A stretch of DNA of 64,000 nt, from contig NC_063061.1 in assembly GCF_018812025.1 (NCBI RefSeq), positions 36,626,866-36,690,865 on the forward strand, given 5' to 3'. The notes under the pieces were generated by a model, which ran no database searches, was not told the DNA's origin, and was given only the letters and a program-made list of their open reading frames with translations. Made by a program: the position numbers and the translations under genes. This document shows positions 12,956 to 23,083 of this stretch, piece after piece. Within the stretch, counting starts at the first letter, position 1; each line of letters opens with the position of its first letter. The stretch is from Megalobrama amblycephala. Lineage: Eukaryota > Chordata > Actinopteri > Cypriniformes > Xenocyprididae.

Positions 12956-15900
12956 CTTTATATATTCTATATATACTATTCTTTATATTCTTTATATGCT
13001 ATTGTATTATTTATCATTATTTAGAATTAGCTTTTATTTTTATATTTTGTTTTTATTTTTATTTTAGTTTTAATAATTTTGTTTTAATATTGTTTTAATA
13101 TTTTTTTAAATATTTATCTCTAATTTATTTATCAAAAATGAAGTCTGCACACCTCCATGTTTTAATTATATACTGTTATAGTATTTATCAGTATTTAGAA
13201 TAAGCTTTTATTTTTATATTTTCAGTTTTTATTTTAATTTTAGTTTTGTTTTGTGCTTTTGTATTTTTTTTTTATATTTCTATTTATCTTTAATTTATTT
13301 ATTAAATATGAAATCTGCTCACTTCCATGTTTTAACAGTAAACTGAATATGAAAAGATATATATTTTCTTTATATACTGTTATAGTATTTATCAATATTT
13401 AGAATATGCTTTTATTTTTATAGTTTATTTTTATATTTAGTGCTTTTGTCATTTTTATTTTTTTTATATTTCTATTTATTTCTAATTTATCAAATACAAA
13501 GTCTGCATACTTTTATTTCCATGTTTTAATTTTATTAGTAAACTAAAAAAAAAAAAGGAATTTGGGAAAAAAATAAAATGGAACTGATTTCATAGGACCC
13601 TATGCATATTGCACACAAAATTTGGAAATTATTTCTCAAAACAGCATGCTCGACTCTGATTTGCTGACTTTACACACAATTTTCCAACAAAGAAAGTTGT
13701 GTAAAAGTTCCCAGGAGCACTTCTGAGAAAGAACTAGGGATTAAATTCAACATTGAATTTGGAAAGTTGCCAATTTTGGCCCTTAAACGTAATGCAAAAA
13801 CTTTGGATGGAAAATCTACATATTGTTCAGATGTTGGTCTTCCTGTATAAGTGGGCAGCTCTGGTCTGAATTAGCTGCTGTGTGGACCACACTTGTATGT
13901 GGATAGTTTTAAATCTGGTTATGGAGGATGAATGCCTTCACACTATGACCCTGTATACTACACCCTCATGCCCTGAAGAGTTCCCATACTCACTCTGTAA
14001 TTTGTCCTGTCCACTAGGGTGCGCTCTATAATCATCCAGCAGGAGAAAGCTCAGGACAGAGAGAAACTGCTGCTCAAATTCATCAAAATCATGAAGGTAA
14101 ATCACAGTTGACACTTTCTCTCTTTCTCTATCACTTGCTCTATTTTCTGAGTGATTTAATGTTTTCATCTCATCTGTAGCACTTGCGGAAACTGAATAAC
14201 TTCAACTCTTACTTGGCGATTCTCTCTGCGCTGGACTCTGCACCAATCAGACGACTGGAATGGCAGAAACAGACATCTGAGGTCAGTCACAAACTGATTA
14301 AAGTTAGCATAACTGAAGAACATCATTCAATAAGATATTTTAACCTGTCTCTTTGTCTCCCTTTTCCTGTCTTTTTCCAGGGCTTGGAGGAGTACTGCAC
14401 TTTGATTGACAGTTCGTCATCTTTCCGAGCATATAGAGCGGCTCTAGCTGAAGTGGAGCCTCCATGTATTCCCTATCTGTGAGTTTGTGTGTTTAAAAAA
14501 ATAAATAAATAAAAACAGGAGCTGGAAAATGAACTGAAATGAAATAAAGCAAATCAATCATTTCCTGACAGTTGTGCTTAAGATATTCACACTGAAGAAT
14601 GTTGTAGTTTTGCTAATAATGTTTTTGTTCCCTGCAGGGGTTTGATCCTACAGGACCTGACGTTTGTTCACCTCGGAAACCCGGATTTTATTGATGGTAA
14701 AGTGAATTTCTCCAAGCGCTGGCAGCAGTTCAACATTCTGGACAGCATGAGACGCTTCCAGCAAGTGTGAGTAATCCGCTGGCCTGAAATCTGACGTTTG
14801 ACTAGCACGAGATTAAATTACACGTGATTCATGCTGCGGTCCAGGAGTCTGGCCTGGACTTTGCTTTAATAGACTTATAATAAAGCAATGAGGCATGAGA
14901 GGCTGCGGTCAAATCAAACATCGCTCGTTCAATCATATTTATATGGAAGCCCATTCTGCCACATAAGGAAAAAAAATCATCTTTTGTTAAAAGTCATAAT
15001 TATGACATAAAAAGGCAAACGATTGCAAAACAACATAATTATGACATAAAAGGTTGAAACTATGAGATAATGAGTCATAAGATAAAAGATCAAATTTGAC
15101 AAAAAACAATTGACAAAGTCATAATTATAATATAAAAATGGCAAAAACAATTTACATTCATAATTATGACATAAAAAGTCATAATTTTGAGAAAAAGTTG
15201 AAATTATAAGATTCTAAGTCGTTGAGGTAAAAGTTGAAATTGACAAAAAACAATTGACAAAAAGTATCATAATTTTGACTTGTCATGATTATAACTGTCA
15301 TTATGAGATAAAAATGCAAAATTATGACAATAAAAGAAAAGATAAAATTATGATATAAATATTACATAAACAGTCAAATAATTGCAAAAAAAACATAATA
15401 ATGACTTGAAAGGTTGAAACTATGAGATGAGTCCAGATAAATCAAATTTGACAAAAAATAATTGACAGTCTTAATTATAAAAAAAATGGCAAAAACAATC
15501 GACATTCATAAACATGACATAAGTCATAATTTTGAGATAGAAAGTTGAAATTATAATATTCTAAGTCATTGAGGTAAAAGTTGAAATTGACAGTCATAAT
15601 TGGCATTTGAAATTGACAAAAAAATATTTGTGACATAAAAAGTATCTCATAATTTTGACCTTTAATAATTTTTTCAACTAGCCATGATTGACATAAAAAT
15701 TATAAGAACCAATTATGACTGTCATAATTGACAGTCATAATTATAACACAAAAATGGCAAAAACAATTGACATTCATAATTGACATAAAGTCATAATTTT
15801 GAGATAAAAAGTTTAAATTATAAGATACTAAGTCATTGAGAAGTCGAAATTGACAAAAAAAACAATTATGACAAAATATCTCATAATTCATTATTAGAAC

Positions 15901-17241
15901 ATAAGTCGAATTTGACAAACTAAATTGTCAGTTATTATAATTGACTTTTGTTATAATTTTGACTTTCATGATTATAACTCATTATGAGATAAAAATGTGA
16001 AATTATGACAAAAAGACAATTATGACGTAACTTAATAAAATTATGATATAAATATTACATAAAGGTTATAATTATGACATAAGTCAAATAATTGCAAAAA
16101 AACCAATTATGAAATAAAAGGTTGAAACTATGATCATAAGATTAAAAAAAATCAAATTTGACTAAAAAACAACTGACAAAGTCATAATTATAACATCAAA
16201 TGGCAAAAACTGACATTCATAATTATGACATGTCAAAATTTTGAGATAAAAAGTTGAAATTATAAGATACCAAGTCATTGAGATAAAAGTCGAAATTGAC
16301 AAAAAAAAAAAACAATTATGACAAAAAGTATCTCATAATTTATTATTAGAACATAAGCCGAAATTGACAAACTAAATTGTCATTTATTAATATAATTGTC
16401 TTCTATTATAATTTCGACTTTCATGATTATAACTCGTTATGAGAAAATCATTTGAAATTATGGCAAAAAAAATGACAATTATGTCGTAACTTAATAAAAT
16501 TATGATAGAAATATTACATAAAGGTTATAATTACGACATAAGTCAAATGATTGCAAAAAAAAACAATTATGACAAAAGGTTGAAACTATGATCATAAGTT
16601 AAAAAAATTACATTTGACAGTCATAATCTTAACATAAAATGGCAAAAACTGACATTCATAATTATGGCATGTTAAAATTGAGATTAAAAAGTTGAAATTA
16701 CAAAATACTAAGTCATTGAGATAAAAGTTGAAACGAACAAAAAAATGACAGTCATAATTGGCAAAGTTAAAATTAACAACAACAAAAAAAAAACAACTGA
16801 AAAAGTATCTCATAATTTTGACTTGTCACTATTATAATGTCATAAGTTGAAATTTTGACGACAAACTAAATTGTTAATTATTAATATAATTGTCTTTCAG
16901 CATAATTTCGACTTGTCATAATTATATCTGTCAATATGAGATAAAAATTCAAAATTATGACACAAGTTAATAAGATTATGATATAAATTATTACATAATT
17001 ATGACATTAAAAGTTGAAATTGAGATATTATATTAATGTAGTTGCCGATTTCACCAGTAACTGTAATTGTTTCCTTAATTGTCTTTGCAGACACTACGAC
17101 CTGAAACGGAACGAAGACATCGTCTCGTTCTTCAACGACTTTAGCGATCACCTGGCGGAGGAGGCATTATGGGAACTCTCGCTCAAGATCAAACCACGAA
17201 ACATCTCGCGGCGCAGGACAGAGCGAGAGGAGAAGACCTAG
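51..17241 (+). CDS. rapgef1: Rap guanine nucleotide exchange factor 1 (C3G), 3' part, 17 coding exons
   Basis: C3G activates Rap1 and related GTPases by nucleotide exchange and is recruited to membranes by Crk-family SH3 adaptors. Exons: 51-256, 1957-2112, 4137-4283, 6675-6761, 6850-6935, 7027-7123, 8566-8641, 8818-8902, 8989-9081, 11761-11946, 12030-12114, 12210-12304, 14018-14096, 14180-14281, 14381-14478, 14638-14766, 17091-17241. All reading phases join without a break into 651 residues. In order they give a proline-rich Crk-binding stretch (PPPALPPKQR), an acidic linker (DEGGEGEYVNLYSS), the REM domain (from about GSGDILLVHATETDRK) and a CDC25 domain (PGTLHDFRSHEI, IPEVLLWAKEQNEEK, FNNMSYW, LNNFNSYLAILSALDSAPI, GLILQDLTFVHLGNPDFIDG) ending in a basic tail. 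The N-terminal half lies upstream of the window. All splice sites are GT-AG except one AT-AC intron at 8903-8988. The catalytic domain matches the family closely, so the call is secure; whether this is the a or b teleost copy cannot be told. Confidence 0.96.
556..851. mobile_element. Small foldback/TIR element in rapgef1 intron
   Basis: GGTTACACTTTATTTCA at the left and AGTAAAGTGTTACCC at the right are inverted copies. The inside is partly self-complementary. The termini resemble those of 52222-52447, a common fish non-autonomous element. Confidence 0.6.
1122..1738. mobile_element. TIR element in rapgef1 intron
   Basis: AGAGTTCAGATGCAAAAGCC at 1122 and GGTTTTTGCATCTGAACTCT at 1719-1738 form about 20-bp terminal inverted repeats with one or two mismatches. 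Further inverted blocks lie inside. The open frames at 1127-1379 fall in this element and are not genes. Confidence 0.65.
1739..1797. repeat. (AT)n microsatellite
   Basis: An uninterrupted AT dinucleotide run directly abuts the right end of the 1122-1738 element. Confidence 0.98.
1957..2112 (+). CDS. rapgef1: rapgef1 exon, possible cassette: Ser/Pro-rich linker
   Basis: A long pyrimidine tract and CTCTAG precede the exon and GTGAGT follows. The 156 nt are open in the required frame and encode a Ser/Pro-rich stretch with FSILPPPAGLPEEAEPALG and SVSNSFLSDH. Both ends are phase 0, so inclusion or skipping keeps the frame. I support it from splice sites, open frame and composition rather than from firm homology. 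Confidence 0.6.
2233..2365. repeat. Two (AT)n microsatellites
   Basis: AT runs at 2233-2298 and 2325-2365 are separated by a short ATTAATTAGATT spacer. Confidence 0.97.
3081..3156. repeat. (TA)n microsatellite
   Basis: An uninterrupted TA run. It gives rise to a spurious Tyr-Ile frame. Confidence 0.98.
4137..4283 (+). CDS. rapgef1: rapgef1 exon, possible cassette: Ser-rich linker
   Basis: The exon has a good pyrimidine tract, TCGCAG acceptor and GTAAAC donor directly followed by a (CA)n run. It holds 49 codons in phase 0 on both sides, encoding a Ser-rich linker (SSDPVGLTNAGRALDGGG, then NGSLTSSLVSL). It could be a tissue-specific cassette. A chance open frame is the alternative. Confidence 0.55.
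4288..4311. repeat. (AC)n microsatellite at a donor site
   Basis: The AC run begins a few bases after the donor of the 4137-4283 exon. Confidence 0.95.
4715..5272 (-). mobile_element. Copy of the GGACC(T)-TIR element family
   Basis: Read on the minus strand it starts TAAAGGTGACCTATTATGCT and shares the body (caaatttgcccc, TTTCAGCTCAAAATACCCCA type sequence) with the elements at 57297-57851 and 24155-25066. The left border is approximate. Confidence 0.6.
6018..6179. mobile_element. Short foldback element
   Basis: CCTAAAGGGACATGGTGA near 6020 and TCACCATGTCCCTTTAGG near 6157 are inverted copies around a short centre, with a second complementary block (gggaggaaaa / cctccca). Confidence 0.7.
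6675..6761 (+). CDS. rapgef1: rapgef1 exon: acidic YVNLYSS linker
   Basis: It encodes SESVDEGGEGEYVNLYSS and ends at GTAAGT. The acidic EGEYVNLYSS segment is a recognisable C3G linker motif before the REM domain. The exon is 29 codons and phase 0 at both ends. Confidence 0.88.
6850..6935 (+). CDS. rapgef1: rapgef1 exon: linker
   Basis: It is bounded by TTCTTCAG and GTATGA, separated from the previous exon by only 88 bp. It encodes DTSSCDDVLQDHTPHIPTSN and ends in phase 2, joining AG|G to the next exon as Arg. Confidence 0.82.
7027..7123 (+). CDS. rapgef1: rapgef1 exon: linker into REM region
   Basis: It encodes DDVDELSLIDHNDIMNRITL, close to the family segment just before the REM domain. 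The acceptor is TCACAG and the donor GTAATA; the next junction is phase 0. The preceding intron is 91 bp. Confidence 0.92.
8080..8165 (-). mobile_element. tRNA-derived SINE fragment (tentative)
   Basis: On the minus strand the stretch reads CCTTGTGGGCAGAGCTG and then GCGTTCGAGTCTC, resembling Pol III A- and B-box regions of a tRNA-derived SINE. It does not fold as an intact tRNA. Confidence 0.4.
8435..8470. repeat. (AC)n microsatellite
   Basis: About 18 AC units about 95 bp upstream of the 8566 exon. Confidence 0.97.
8566..8641 (+). CDS. rapgef1: rapgef1 exon: start of REM domain
   Basis: It encodes GPDVRAGSGDILLVHATETD and ends in phase 1 at GTAATT. This sequence is diagnostic of C3G. A CT-rich tract and GATAG form the acceptor. 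Confidence 0.93.
8818..8902 (+). CDS. rapgef1: rapgef1 exon: REM domain, ends at AT-AC donor
   Basis: It encodes DLVLYCEAFLTTYRTF and then PEDLIKKLHY. The exon stops at TACAG, directly before ATATCCTTT, the 5' splice-site consensus of U12-type AT-AC introns. Joined to 8989 it reads HYRYTRFCHSPDTF, which keeps the family spacing. Confidence 0.92.
8903..8988 (+). other. rapgef1: AT-AC (U12-type) intron of rapgef1
   Basis: The intron begins ATATCCTTT, ends CTGCAC and has TTTCTTAAC at 8970-8978 as branch site, 10-12 nt from the acceptor. These three features are the U12-type consensus. Splicing there restores the REM-domain reading frame. Length is 86 bp. Confidence 0.9.
8989..9081 (+). CDS. rapgef1: rapgef1 exon: REM domain, begins after AC acceptor
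   Basis: It encodes YTRFCHSPDTFKKRVSKN followed by FFVLVRVVDEL. It starts after the CTGCAC acceptor of the AT-AC intron and ends in phase 2 at GTGAGT. An alternative GT-AG reading with acceptor at the CACAG near 9009 would delete seven residues and offers no good donor. Confidence 0.9.
9433..10619. mobile_element. hAT-like non-autonomous transposon with perfect 8-bp target duplication
   Basis: CTAAAGAC at 9425-9432 is repeated at 10620-10627. The ends are CAGTGTTGGG and CCCATCACTG, inverted copies with one mismatch. An 8-bp target duplication with CAGTG termini is typical of hAT transposons. No transposase frame is present. It lies in the rapgef1 intron between 9081 and 11761. Confidence 0.88.
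11460..11525 (-). repeat. Copy of a dispersed GATCATGTGACACTGAAGAC repeat
   Basis: The same core occurs at 19430-19495, 23715-23790, 37970-38040 and 59085-59125 in both orientations. It is an abundant fish interspersed family whose class I cannot name with certainty. Confidence 0.7.
11761..11946 (+). CDS. rapgef1: rapgef1 exon: end of REM domain
   Basis: It encodes LVELTEDILRQLMDLVFRLV, then LSLARVLRKNILDKVEQKR and PLAARG. Acceptor GTGTCAG and donor GTAAAG; both junctions are phase 2. Its codon use is GC-rich compared with the flanking AT-rich introns. Confidence 0.95.
12030..12114 (+). CDS. rapgef1: rapgef1 exon: start of CDC25 domain
   Basis: It encodes PGTLHDFRSHEIADQLTLLD, the start of the Ras-type GEF catalytic domain. 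An 83-bp intron precedes it. The donor is GTAACA, phase 0. Confidence 0.95.
12210..12304 (+). CDS. rapgef1: rapgef1 exon: CDC25 domain
   Basis: It encodes IPEVLLWAKEQNEEKS and then LTQFTEHFNNMSYW. The donor GTACAT is weaker than its neighbours. A 1.7-kb intron carrying a hAT-like element follows. Confidence 0.95.
12372..13601. mobile_element. hAT-like element containing tandem repeats
   Basis: AGGGCCCTATGA at the left and TCATAGGACCCT at the right are inverted ends. ATGCATCT (12364-12371) and ATGCATAT (13602-13609) look like an 8-bp target duplication with one mismatch. Inside are a (TA)n run at 12897-12953 and four or five copies of a TCTGCACAC...TTCCATGTTTTAA block. Confidence 0.7.
14018..14096 (+). 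CDS. rapgef1: rapgef1 exon: CDC25 domain
   Basis: It encodes VRSIIIQQEKAQDREKLLLK and FIKIMK. The junction TG|G with the previous exon restores Trp in MSYWVRS. Confidence 0.95.
14180..14281 (+). CDS. rapgef1: rapgef1 exon: CDC25 domain, catalytic core
   Basis: It encodes HLRKLNNFNSYLAILSALDS and RRLEWQKQTSE, the most conserved part of the exchange domain. It is 34 codons, phase 0, with donor GTCAGT. Confidence 0.96.
14381..14478 (+). CDS. rapgef1: rapgef1 exon: CDC25 domain
   Basis: It encodes EYCTLIDSSSSFRAYRAALA and EVEPPCIPYL. The donor GTGAGT splits the Leu codon CT|G. Confidence 0.95.
14638..14766 (+). CDS. rapgef1: rapgef1 exon: CDC25 domain
   Basis: It encodes GLILQDLTFVHLGNPDFIDG and KVNFSKRWQQFNILDSMRR, part of the helical-hairpin side of the catalytic domain. 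It ends in phase 2 before a 2.3-kb intron that is nearly filled by a degenerate repeat array. Confidence 0.95.
14980..17030. repeat. Degenerate tandem/dispersed array of TCATAATTATGACATAAAA motifs
   Basis: Motifs CATAATTATGACATAAAA, AGTTGAAATTATAAGAT, TTTTGAGATAAAAAGTTG and rearranged copies fill almost the whole last intron of rapgef1. Larger repeated blocks are visible, for example 15840-16060 against 16270-16500. Both orientations of the motif occur. Confidence 0.9.
17091..17241 (+). CDS. rapgef1: rapgef1 last coding exon with stop
   Basis: It encodes HYDLKRNEDIVSFFNDFSDH, then EEALWELSLKIKPRNISRRR and a basic tail ending in EEKT before TAG at 17239-17241. The tail matches the C-terminus known for C3G. 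Confidence 0.96.
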
Positions 17242-19015
17242 AACCTGAGATCTACAACCTCAGAGACAATTTACGGTGAGACCTGAACCTCCTGCAGAAC
17301 CTTGGGAACCCTCGCTAGGCTTTTTGAGTTCCTTATCCGGTTCTGGAGATGAATTGGACTAAACCGAGAACACGCAAGCTCCAATTTGCACCAAAAAACT
17401 GAGACATTAGCAGTATTTTCCCCTGATTGTGGACTTTAAAAACTCAAGAGGGGAATCCTAATTCAGTATCAATATACAGATACGCATTCGCACGCGCACA
17501 CAGAGGGCTCAAGAGGACCCGAACGCTGTGATATAAAGCTACATCCTCACAACTTTCTATGTTTGCGTGTGTTTATGTGTGGGTGTACAGAAAGACACAC
17601 TCTAAGAGGGCTTGGTTCATTTAATATTAATACACTGTGCCTGATGGAGTGAGTTCATGTTTGTTTGTCCCGTTCGGACGTACCGTTCGGCCTTCCAAAG
17701 GTCATTCAACCTACCATTCGCCCGTCGGGTCGACCGTTCAGACCATACGATTGGGAAATGGGCAGACGTGTGTGCAATCTTATAAACCGTTTTATGAGGA
17801 ATATTCACTGATTTGTTAAAATTAATGTTTTGACAGACACGGTGAGTATTGGATAAGTGGAATATATTATATTAATTCAAAAATTAAAGACTGAACTGGA
17901 CGTTTGGACTCATTTTTCATGTCATCTTGCTATATTGTTTTGTGTGTGACCATGTGCAACCATTATTATTACTGTTTATCGCTGACAGCCCCTCAAATCC
18001 CACGAAATCTGTCGAGAACGTGTGTTTTCACCTTAAAACAAACTTTTTATGCGTACAATTTGCATTGTGACATTATTTTCATTTTCATTCCTCTTCCCAA
18101 TTCTCAATAGCTCAATAACACGAAATGCCAAAAAAAACTGCAAAGTGCATTTATAAGGTACAAACAAATTGTAGTATTTGTACTGAATTTAAATAGGTCA
18201 CATTCATCAAACACAAGCAGAGCAAATTTGAAAATGCAAATTGTTCATAAAGCCTTTTATGCAATTTTTTCAGAAGTTTATGCAAGTTTATTCATTACAT
18301 AAGTTCAACACATAAATGTTTAATAAACAAATCAGAACAAAAAGTAATTTGTTCTGCTCGTGCTTCACGAATGAGGCTTATTTTGTCATGTTTTATTTTA
18401 TTTTTTGAAAATAGTGTCACAATGCAAAAACTTATCCTAATGGTCCCAAAAAGGCATTTTTTTCTTTATTCAAAATTAATTTATCATTTTTTTTATCTTT
18501 TGATTATTGTGGGGGAAAAAGGCCCGAACATTTGCGACTATGATGTCACAGAGGGGGGCGGGGCTCAGTGTTGCCTGGCGACGAGCAGTTTGCCAGCGTG
18601 CATGTGTATGATTTTGATTCTTTTGGGATGTGTATGATATTATGTTCTGTATAAATGTACATGTACAGTTGTGATGTATAATCTCCCATCATGTAGAGGG
18701 CAGTTACGAGGAAATATATTTTCAAACCAAACGAGTCACGCACTAAAATAACTAACATTATGAGGCAAAAAAAACACAAGGACTGAATATGCTGTGATCT
18801 CTGGGCGTGTGTGTTTGCGTGAGTGAGTGTGTGCGCGCGTGCGGTTTTTCTACAGAATGTTGTTATTCATATATGGGAAAAAAAGGAAGCTAAAAAGGCT
18901 TTCTTCAGTGTGCATCTGAGATGTTGACGTTTACTGACTCCTGGGAATTTTTTTCCTGTTACACCTATAACATCCTGTATATTCAACCACCAATAAAACT
19001 GCTCTCTTTGTATTG
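17242..19015 (+). other. rapgef1: Probable rapgef1 3' untranslated region
   Basis: The region after the stop holds no conserved frame and no recognised transposon. An AATAAA at 18992-18997 is followed by T-rich sequence, so the transcript may end near 19015. Small direct repeats of ACCGTTC lie at about 17680-17745. The end is an inference. Confidence 0.5.
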
Positions 19016-19273
19016 TGTTTGTATTTTTCCAACACTTGCATGTGTTTACAACTACAAGTGCCACACTATTGCCATGTTTTTAAGGGTTATACCATGATAT
19101 TTTGTTAAATAGACCACTGTTCAGAAGGGGTCAGTAAGATTTTCTTTCTTTTTTAACACTGTTTATTTAGGAAAGACGCATTAAATTGATCAAAAGTGAA
19201 AGTAAACACATTTATTATGTTACAGAACGTTTCTATTTCAAATAAATGCTGTTATTTTGAACAACAAATCCTG

Positions 19274-19277
19274 AAAA

Positions 19278-19372
<95 letters not shown>
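19274..19372. repeat. Poly(A) run followed by (AT)n
   Basis: About 22 A residues lead into an AT run of about 78 bp. It lies inside a copy of the dispersed repeat whose core is at 19430-19495. Confidence 0.97.
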
Positions 19373-19374
<2 letters not shown>

Positions 19375-19429
19375 ACATTGATAACCAGAAATGTTTCTTG
19401 AGCATCAAATCAACAAAGAATGATTTCTG

Positions 19430-19495
19430 AAGGATCATGTGACACTGAAGACTGGAGTAATGATGCTGAAAATTCAGCTTTGATCACAGGAATAA
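19430..19495 (+). repeat. Copy of the dispersed GATCATGTGACACTGAAGAC repeat
   Basis: It shares the core with the copies at 11460, 23715, 37970 and 59085. Confidence 0.8.
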
Positions 19496-19519
19496 ATCAC
19501 ATTTTAAAATTTATTCACA

Positions 19520-20165
19520 TAAGGAATAATTGACCAAGGGGCGTTGAATTATAACAAAGTCCCTTTAAGACAAGTCATTTCACTCGGTGGCCATCTTTGA
19601 AACACCTCTCGGGCATTCAAGTGCAGCTCCTATCTCTTTGAATGGGGAAACATCAAATCCTCCAAAGAGGTTTCGATGTATTTATCAATTAAATATGATT
19701 AAATTCGATTAAATTTAATATTTGTAATCGCCAGTGAAATCTGACAACAACTGTCTCACAAATTTTGTTTCTAAACGCTCAAATCATGACATAAAACTGT
19801 ATTGTTCAGGCTGGATCAACCAAATGCATATGTGTCTCGTGCCTCATTTCGGAGGCGTGCCTCTGACTGTTTCTAAAGGAACCGGAGCTTCTAGCGGCCG
19901 CTGCAATGACGCATTATTTTCTAATAATTCAACAGTTTGGAGTCAATTATTCTGCTTATACTACGGTTACCACACCTTAAGACAATGTTCCAATGTTGTA
20001 TTTACATGCTGCAACACTCGTGTGTGGGACTAATTTCTTACGCATCTCATCCCAAGCCTCCATTGCTAATTCCAAAACATCATTTCAGAACTAGTAACGG
20101 AGGCTTGAGCCTTGATAGCAGAATAATACAGTTATCTACGCAGTTGAGAGAGAGAAATATATGTG
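19520..20165. repeat. Unclassified interspersed repeat
   Basis: The block CTCGGTGGCCATCTTTGAAA with AAGTGCAGCTCCTATCTCTT looks like a common fish repeat. No target duplication was found. Its open frame at 19734-20033 has no recognisable protein signature. Confidence 0.4.
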
Positions 20166-21415
20166 AAATATAGCTGCAAGCAGCAATGGCGGGCCCAAGC
20201 CCGGTGGCTTCAGGGCAACTGTGCATTATAGGCATTTAAAACGGTTAAACATAGGCATTTAAAACGGCATTTAGGCATATAGGCATTTAAAACGGTTAAA
20301 CATCAAAGAATTATTTCAAAGTCATTTGAATACACCACATTTACTGCAGCAGTTGGTGCCCATATGATCACACAGAGAGAGAGAGAGAGAAAGAAAGAAA
20401 GAGTGAGACTGAGGGGGGAAGGAGGTAGGACATAGAGAGAGAGGGAAAGAGAGAGTGTGAAAAATCCACATTCATACCAAAATATCTGACTTTCTGTTGG
20501 ACGGAGCTAATGACTGTTTTTAGAAAGTTGTCCGGCTTAATGAGAACAATATGTGTAGAGAGTTTGGTGACTGTAGGTAAAAATACCCCCCCACACTTTT
20601 GTCAAGAGGTGGCACTACTGAGCCCCTCCACCACGCCCATTTCTAAGGCTTTGTCCATGTCTGTTGGTTGACAATTGGTGTGTATGTTGAGTTTCATGCA
20701 ATTTGAAGCATGTTAAGAGCCTCAAGAATATTATTAAAGTTTGACATGTTGCCATAGCAACAATATTTAAGATATCACAAATTCATTCACAGGTCTACAT
20801 CTGCCATGTTTTGTCATTATTGTGATGAAGTTTGAAGCAAATTGGGTAAAACAATAAGAGGGTGATATCAAACCATTTTGAAAGTGACACACTTCCTGCT
20901 GCCAGTTGGTGGCGCTATAACTTTGACTCACAATAGTCACATCCATGTGATCAGACTCCTATAACGAACACACAGCTGAAGTTTCATAAAAATCAGTCAA
21001 TGTATGCAGACGTTATAACACTCTTCCTGATTCCCTTTTCTCGCCATAAATTCGTTGCCTCGCCATGGCCAAACCATTCGAGATATCAAAAATCCACTGG
21101 CAATTTTACATTCTCAGTGTCTTGACTTCATGCTGACCGAGTTTGGTGGCGATCGGATTAATCGCCTAGGAGGACTATATCAAATTCCAGAGCATGTGTT
21201 TTTCAAACAACCCATAATAGCTGACTTCCTGTTGGGGTGGCTATAACTTAAAGCATGAAAGTTGTTTGGCCCAATGAGGTTTATATGTGTACCAAGTTTC
21301 ATACTAATACGTGCAAGCGTGTTTGAGATATGGACCAAGATTTCAGACTTTGTTCAAGGGGGCGCTGTCGAGCCCCCCTGCCACGCCCAGGTACCACCTT
21401 CTGCGACGTCCTAAT
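20166..21415. repeat. Unclassified interspersed repeat, GCAAGCAGCAATGGCGGGCC type
   Basis: It begins AGCTGCAAGCAGCAATGGCG, contains several near-repeats of a sentence-like unit (TTGGTGGCGCTATAACTTTG; GGCGCTGTCGAGCCCCCC; CACGCCCA) and ends near the last CACGCCCAGGTACC. It resembles a repeat found in many teleosts. No coding frame is supported. Confidence 0.5.
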
Positions 21416-22883
21416 GGCCGCAGATTTAGGCCCTAATTAGCTTACCTCATCTGTGTGTCTCTAACGGCAGCAGTGTCTAATAGCGAAACTATAAGTTTAT
21501 CTACATCAAGAACTGCAGTTATTACCTCGCTGGTGAGAAATGTCATGTAGCTTTTACGTTGCTAAACTATTTTACTGATTAATTCATCAGAGCAGCATGA
21601 ATAACAGGTTTCTGTGCGATTGTAGTCCGTACCATGTGTACGTTTGAGAATGCGCTTTCATGACACAATAAAATGCATTTTGTTTTTATCCTATTGTTTA
21701 CTATATTTATTTGCTTGGTCGGTGTCATTGTAGGTTTTGTTTCTTTTGCAGTTGTAGGCGGTAAAGTCCCACTGACATAACGGAAATCATTTGGCGAAGT
21801 GATATGGAGTTGTAATGCGGTCAAGACCTGCTAGAACTACTTTAGCTGTGCATTTCCCTGAAAATAATTGCCCTGAAAAAATAAGAACGTTCATCAGCCA
21901 ATCAGATCCGAGCATACAACAGCCCTGTAGTATCAATTGTAATATTTCATGTATTTATGATAGAATAAATACAGCCTTGTTGAGCAGAAGAGACTTATCT
22001 TACTGACCCTAAACTTTTGAATGCTAGTTTATCTTGAAGTAAATTATCATGGTTAATGAATACAGTAATCATTCAATTCTGAAAAATCAATTCTGTACCA
22101 TGGTACATTACCTTTATTTGTATAGCGCTTTTCATAGTACTATAAAAATCATAAAAATTGTTTGTTTTTTTTCAGACACAAAGTTGCATGTAAAAATAAT
22201 GAGATGTGAAGTCACATAAGCATGTTCTCTTTAATATTTAAAAAAAAGTTTGTAGAAGAAATGCAAAACTATCTTAAAATATTCACATTCCAATTTCAGA
22301 CCGAGTAACATAAATTATACAGTGGAACATTCAAAACAAAGAGACACATCAGTGATAGATTAATATTTTAAATACTAAACTATCACAAGATTCACTAGAA
22401 GTATTTTACTTCATCTATTTCATCTTATCCTAAATCTGATCAAACAGGAGTTTGTGATCTAGATAAGGCAAGAAACACTGGAACTGTTTAAAATGCCATT
22501 ATACACTGCAGGTGTAATTGAAAATCTCATGTTTTATAGTGAAATTACATCCCAATGAGACAAGTCAGGCAGTGAAATGCAGTTTTTGCTTATGTACCAT
22601 TGTGTTTACCCTGTTACAGGTACTGGTTGTTGTATCATTTCTGTACAGATTAATGTGATTAGTATGACAGATAATGTAGGACATTAACTATTGTACATAT
22701 ACACAACAGTTCCTCTTTGAGAGAGACATGACTACAGTTCAAAGGTGACTCAGATAAGCAGCAGAAGGCATTCTTAAACTCAGTGAAAAATGAACTTGAC
22801 AGAGATCGTGTGTTGGAAGCATGCAGAAAAATTCAAGCTTTCAGGTTTTGAGAACTTATGATTCTCTTCTGTGTGTTTGTGTG
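21416..22883. other. Spacer and probable uck1 3' region, no gene seen
   Basis: Nothing coding is supported on either strand. The part nearest 22883 is probable uck1 3' untranslated region. TTTATT at 22113-22118 is a possible poly(A) signal on the minus strand. Confidence 0.4.
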
Positions 22884-23083
22884 TTAATGTGGTCGTGTGC
22901 TGGGCTCCAGTAGGGGGCGTTTTGCCGGAAGATTCCCGCCTCCGCTCGATTTCTCACTGTGTTCGGCCACGCCTCTCTTTAGACTCCGCCCGTGGGCGTG
23001 TCCATTGACAGAACCCCTCTGCCATTTGCAGATGTCACCGTTTAGGATGTCCTGAATATGCTGAACAATCAGGTTTATTGCCA
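22884..23083 (-). CDS. uck1: uck1 last coding exon
   Basis: It encodes [20 protein letters not shown] and a basic, variable tail with RSLKRG and [13 protein letters not shown], then the stop. The TA-rich sequence below 22884 is probable 3' untranslated region; TTTATT on the plus strand at 22113-22118 reads AATAAA on the gene strand. Confidence 0.95.
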
